Shown here piece after piece: positions 6,131-7,103 of a DNA stretch of 7,103 bases (positions are counted from its first letter, which is position 1; every line of letters begins with the position of its first letter). The notes under the pieces are model-generated. The model ran no database searches, was not told the origin of the DNA, and was given only the letters and a program-made list of their open reading frames with translations. Where the stretch lies: the NCBI GenBank assembly GCA_937907435.1, contig CALCIA010000226.1, forward strand, positions 1 through 7,103, in the 5' to 3' direction. This DNA is from an uncultured Actinomycetes bacterium (lineage in GTDB: Bacteria; Actinomycetota; Thermoleophilia; Solirubrobacterales; 70-9). The position numbers were made by a program, and so were the translations under genes.

Positions 6131-6181
6131 GTTCCGTTGCCGCTCGGTCGCGCAGTCTATTCAAAAGGGGGAAGGCCGAGG
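6131..6181. promoter_or_regulatory. Divergent spacer with likely promoter(s) for the respiratory operon and the secreted-protein gene
   Basis: Only 51 bp separate the two divergent start codons, so the regulatory region is compact and probably reaches into one or both genes. Reading the minus strand, TAGACT (complement of 6154-6159) is a 4/6 match to a -10 box about 25 nt before the qcrA GTG, with no convincing -35 partner. On the plus strand TTGCCG (6137-6142) and TATTCA (6158-6163) are weak candidates with a short 15-bp spacer. No operator palindrome is visible. The location is good evidence for a promoter; the exact boxes are speculative. Confidence 0.35.
6167..6175 (+). promoter_or_regulatory. 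Ribosome binding site for the secreted-protein gene
   Basis: The purine run gggggaagg ends 6 nt before the ATG at 6182. This supports that ATG over an upstream reading through the antisense of qcrA and over the in-frame GTG at 6202. A further GAGG directly abuts the ATG but is too close to act on it. Confidence 0.6.
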
Positions 6182-7009
6182 ATGCCCCTCGGGAGACCAA
6201 TTGTGACGTTTCGGACGACGTGGGGGAAGACTTGGGCAATTGCCCTGCTCGCGGCGCTCTGTTGCGGCGCCGCGCTGCCGGGCCCCGGGGCGCGCGGCGA
6301 GACGGTCCGGCAAGGGAGCTTGCAGGTCTCCTTCGGCGGCTCGGTCGCGCCGCGCCTCCTGCCGCGGGCGGGGACGACCCCGATCGCGGTCACGATCCGC
6401 GGCCACGTCCGCGCCCTCGACGACTCCCCGCCGCCGTCCCTGCGCCGGATCGCGATCGAAGTCAACCGCCTCGGCGTCCTCGAACGGCAGGGGCTCCCCA
6501 CCTGCCCGCTCAGCCGCCTGCGCGCCTCGAGCACCGAAGCGGCGCTCGCCCAGTGCCGCGCCGCGCTGGTCGGCGAAGGGCGGGTGAGCGGCGTCCTCGT
6601 CCTCCCCGAACAGGTCCCGAGCTCCTTCGGCGGCCGCGTCGTCGCTTTCAACGGCACCCTGCCCGACGGCCGCCCCGGCATCCTCGCCCACCTCTACACG
6701 CCCCGCCCCGCCCCCCTCACCTTCGTCCTCGCCTTCACGATCGTCCGCGTCCACGGCACCTTCGGCACCCGCCTCGTCGCCACCGTGCCGGAGAAGACCC
6801 GCCGCACCGCCCACATCACCTCCTTCACCCTCCGCCTCCACCGCGCCTACACCGCCGACGGCGAACGCCGCAGCTACCTGAGCGCCGGCTGCCCGGCCCC
6901 GGAAGGGTTCACGAGCGCCACGTTCCCGCTGGTGCGGGCGGCTTATGGGTTCGTCGGGGAGACGACGGTGTCCGACACGCTGGTGCGGACCTGTCGGGTG
7001 GCGGGGTGA
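6182..7009 (+). CDS. Secreted protein of unknown function, Solirubrobacterales-type family
   Basis: This 275-residue protein has a Sec-type signal peptide: basic region RTTWGK (11-16), hydrophobic core WAIALLAALCCGAAL (18-32), and likely cleavage after ARG near residue 39. The two Cys in the core do not form a lipobox. The mature part reads as alternating beta-like segments without membrane helices. It has four Cys (108, 125, 237, 271), which could make two disulfides. Notable stretches are RIAIEVNRLGVL, GVLVLPEQVPSSFGGRVVAFNG, and YLSAGCPAPEGFTSATFPLVRA near the C-terminus. From memory this pattern matches a set of uncharacterised secreted proteins common in Solirubrobacterales genomes; no function is known to me. 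The ATG at 6182 is chosen for its ribosome binding site and signal peptide; the frame stays open upstream only as antisense of qcrA. It is divergent from the respiratory operon, so a functional link is not implied. Confidence 0.85.
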   Translation: MPLGRPIVTFRTTWGKTWAIALLAALCCGAALPGPGARGETVRQGSLQVSFGGSVAPRLLPRAGTTPIAVTIRGHVRALDDSPPPSLRRIAIEVNRLGVLERQGLPTCPLSRLRASSTEAALAQCRAALVGEGRVSGVLVLPEQVPSSFGGRVVAFNGTLPDGRPGILAHLYTPRPAPLTFVLAFTIVRVHGTFGTRLVATVPEKTRRTAHITSFTLRLHRAYTADGERRSYLSAGCPAPEGFTSATFPLVRAAYGFVGETTVSDTLVRTCRVAG

Positions 7010-7047
7010 GGGGGCGGCGGGGAAGGGACGGGCGGGGGTCCGGGGGG
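7010..7047 (+). other. G-run cluster, possible G-quadruplex, just after the stop codon
   Basis: Immediately after the TGA the plus strand carries G-runs at 7010-7014 (5), 7019-7022 (4), 7025-7027 (3), 7030-7032 (3), 7034-7038 (5) and 7042-7047 (6), separated by 1 to 4 nt. This fits the G3+N1-7 pattern for a four-stranded structure in DNA or in the mRNA 3' end. TTT follows at 7048-7050. The remaining bases to 7103 contain no gene I can support. The runs are visible; any folding or role in transcript ending is inferred. Confidence 0.45.
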
Positions 7048-7103
7048 TTTGCGGCCGTCCGAGGGAGGTCCTGGGCTCCTCATGGGGGTCCTGGCAGGCT
7101 GTG

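Noticed and set aside
5678..6181. Upstream extension of the secreted-protein gene into qcrA antisense
   Set aside because: The frame is open, but the ATG at 6182 has a ribosome binding site and begins a signal peptide. The upstream part is composition-driven shadow.
7061..7103. Short direct repeat ggtcctgg at 7067-7074 and 7087-7094
   Set aside because: Eight bases repeated twice in GC-rich sequence is too little to call a repeat element or binding site.

Overview
This is a GC-rich bacterial window dominated by one minus-strand gene train of eight genes, with a divergent plus-strand gene at the right. Read in transcription order (right to left) the train is: Rieske protein (qcrA), cytochrome b6-type protein (qcrB), a subunit IV-cytochrome c fusion (qcrC), a menaquinone methyltransferase (menG/ubiE), a long-chain polyprenyl diphosphate synthase, tatA, tatC, and an unrecognised membrane-anchored TPR-like protein. 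Gaps are 54 bp or less, and two junctions overlap by one base as TGATG. One operon, or a main operon with weak internal promoters, is therefore likely.

The organism is probably a high-GC actinobacterium of the Thermoleophilia / Solirubrobacterales type. This is inferred from base composition, from the gene order, and from the plus-strand secreted protein, which resembles from memory an uncharacterised family I associate with that group. No marker gene in the window settles it. The bc complex has the split, b6f-like layout described for Bacillus QcrABC, not the QcrCAB layout of mycobacteria and corynebacteria.

The genes fit one respiratory theme. The prenyl synthase supplies the side chain of menaquinone and MenG performs a final ring methylation. 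QcrABC would then oxidise menaquinol, passing electrons through the Rieske cluster and the fused cytochrome c. The Rieske protein carries a twin-arginine motif before its membrane anchor, so TatA and TatC from the same train are the likely machinery that inserts it. The last gene has no assigned function.

Region by region: 1-125 is non-coding and holds a perfect 22-bp inverted repeat that may terminate the operon. 126-6130 is the minus-strand train. 6131-6181 is a 51-bp divergent spacer. 6182-7009 is the secreted protein. 7010-7103 is non-coding and very G-rich. I see no mobile element, CRISPR array, tRNA or rRNA. The window looks like a well-organised respiratory locus rather than a defence or accessory island; the less ordinary parts are the operon combination, details of the bc subunits, and the two uncharacterised proteins.
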